Below are positions 16,217 to 17,075 of a stretch of DNA of 17,075 bases, piece by piece. Position 1 is the stretch's first letter, and every line of letters starts with the position of its first letter. The notes under the pieces were generated by a model. The model made no database searches, had not been told where the DNA came from, and saw only the letters and a program-made list of their open reading frames with translations. Position numbers and translations under genes: made by a program. Origin of the DNA: Gracilaria vermiculophylla (lineage: Eukaryota; Rhodophyta; Florideophyceae; Gracilariales; Gracilariaceae); contig JAHNZQ020003150.1 of the NCBI GenBank assembly GCA_019155205.2, positions 1,278,808 through 1,295,882 on the forward strand. Direction: 5' to 3'.

Positions 16217-16507
16217 TAAGCGAAACACCATTGGCACTTTGTACGGAGAGCGGATGGCACCTTCATCCCATCCGCCGCGTGCCGCGTGGACCATCCGCAT
16301 TGGAGCGCCACCTCGAAAGCACCGGTCCACTTCTCCGTCGCGCGCCGCGTTTTACGCGATTACGGACGCCTCCGGCACTGTGTAACGCCTCGGCGTCACC
16401 TGTTGCGCTCGTGCCGTATATTCTCGACAGCGATTGTGCTTCTGCCTTTGGTCGCGCCGCCTTCTTGCTCGGTCTCGACGTTCACCCTGTTCCCCCTTGC
16501 GAGATAC
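16217..16507. other. Spacer between the copia LTR and the Q-rich segment
   Basis: Base composition changes sharply back to GC-rich at about 16230. The stretch is open in more than one frame, but there is no AUG start or known motif. It may be the 5' flank of the Q-rich segment. Confidence 0.3.
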
Positions 16508-17075
16508 ATGGTGTCTTTAAAAGCACAGTCTATGTCGGTATTGCGCATGCCCTCCACCGCCTCTCAAGCGCAGCCTGAACAAATACAACAAGAACATGAG
16601 CAACAGTCACAGCAGCAACAGCCGCCGCAAATCTCTGGAGCGCAGCAGAGGCAGGCCTCTCCGAACGTGCAAAAGCAGGCATTGTGCCAACAGACACCTC
16701 CTCAATTGCACAACTAACCGTCTCAATTATCAGTTCCGCAAGATCGAAAGACTTCGGGGCCACCTTCTGCTGCTGCGGCAACTGGCACACAGCAGCACTT
16801 AATATCTTAAGATGCATAACTTATCTGTATGCATGGCTGAAAGAAAACCTGATGAAAGTGAAATGCACGTTCTACCTCCGCCGCAGCCGTTTCAAATGGC
16901 TACGACCGGTCCTCCGTCTTCCTTGCACTTGCAACACATGCAGATGCAGCGACAAATGGTCTCTGCGCCACAAACTGTCCATGGGCGTTCTGATATGCAA
17001 GGGTTCATGGCTCATAAGCGCAAGGGCCAGCCACAAGGAAATTAGATGACACAACAACAGGGGCCACAGCCCGTT
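16508..17075 (+). pseudogene. Glutamine-rich protein fragment, interrupted, runs off the edge
   Basis: From ATG 16508 (or 16532) the frame gives MPSTASQAQPEQIQQEHEQQ and further Gln/Pro-rich sequence to a TAA at 16715-16717. The same frame continues Ser/Pro/Ala/Gln-rich to 16802. From about 16803 another frame carries similar low-complexity sequence (LHLQHMQMQRQMVSAPQ, then AHKRKGQPQGN) to a TAG at 17043-17045, followed by more Gln. Such composition is typical of activation domains of transcription regulators, but also occurs by chance in CAG/CAA-rich DNA. The stops and the frame change suggest a pseudogene; an unrecognised intron is possible, though I see no convincing GT-AG pair. No folded domain is visible. 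This is the only non-transposon coding candidate in the window. Confidence 0.4.

Noticed and set aside
1..17075. Introns as the explanation for the many frame changes
   Set aside because: Changes occur inside conserved motifs, often by one base in homopolymer runs, and without GT-AG borders. Decay is simpler.

Overview
The window reads as repeat-dense, gene-poor eukaryotic DNA. I see no bacterial gene organisation, no rRNA or tRNA gene and no CRISPR array. Nearly everything is decayed LTR retrotransposon. The protein styles of the two Ty3/gypsy families resemble those known from oomycetes (Phytophthora and relatives), so an oomycete or related stramenopile is my best guess. That is inference from family resemblance, not a database result.

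Layout. (1) 1-1333, plus strand: the 3' part of a Ty3/gypsy chromovirus (copy A), with integrase C-terminus, chromodomain, a polypurine tract and a region carrying an antisense reading frame. (2) 1334-10333, minus strand: a 9.0-kb relative of A (element B) that is complete end to end. It has 547-bp LTRs at both ends (1334-1880 and 9787-10333), then gag, aspartic protease, reverse transcriptase, RNase H, an integrase with its catalytic core deleted, a chromodomain, and a 1.6-kb 3' region whose opposite strand holds a 190-codon open frame ending just before an AATAAA. (3) 10334-about 15127, plus strand: a second, unrelated Ty3/gypsy element (C), missing its 5' LTR and gag start, with protease, RT, RNase H, integrase and a decayed chromodomain. 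(4) about 15128-16216, plus strand: an AT-rich Ty1/copia remnant (RT end, RNase H, 3' LTR). (5) 16508-17075, plus strand: a glutamine-rich, interrupted coding segment running off the right edge, the only candidate host gene.

All retroelement genes carry stops and frameshifts, so no element here can move on its own. The B insertion has unlike sequence at its two ends (A on the left, C on the right) and no visible target-site duplication, which suggests recombination after insertion. A and B lie tail to tail and form a 1.3-kb inverted repeat.

The points most worth a second look are: a strong, family-specific excess of the interrupted palindrome CCT-N(1-2)-AGG across A and B; an antisense gene candidate with an AATAAA signal kept in both A and B; and perfect heat-shock-element arrays upstream of a TATA box in the copia LTR.
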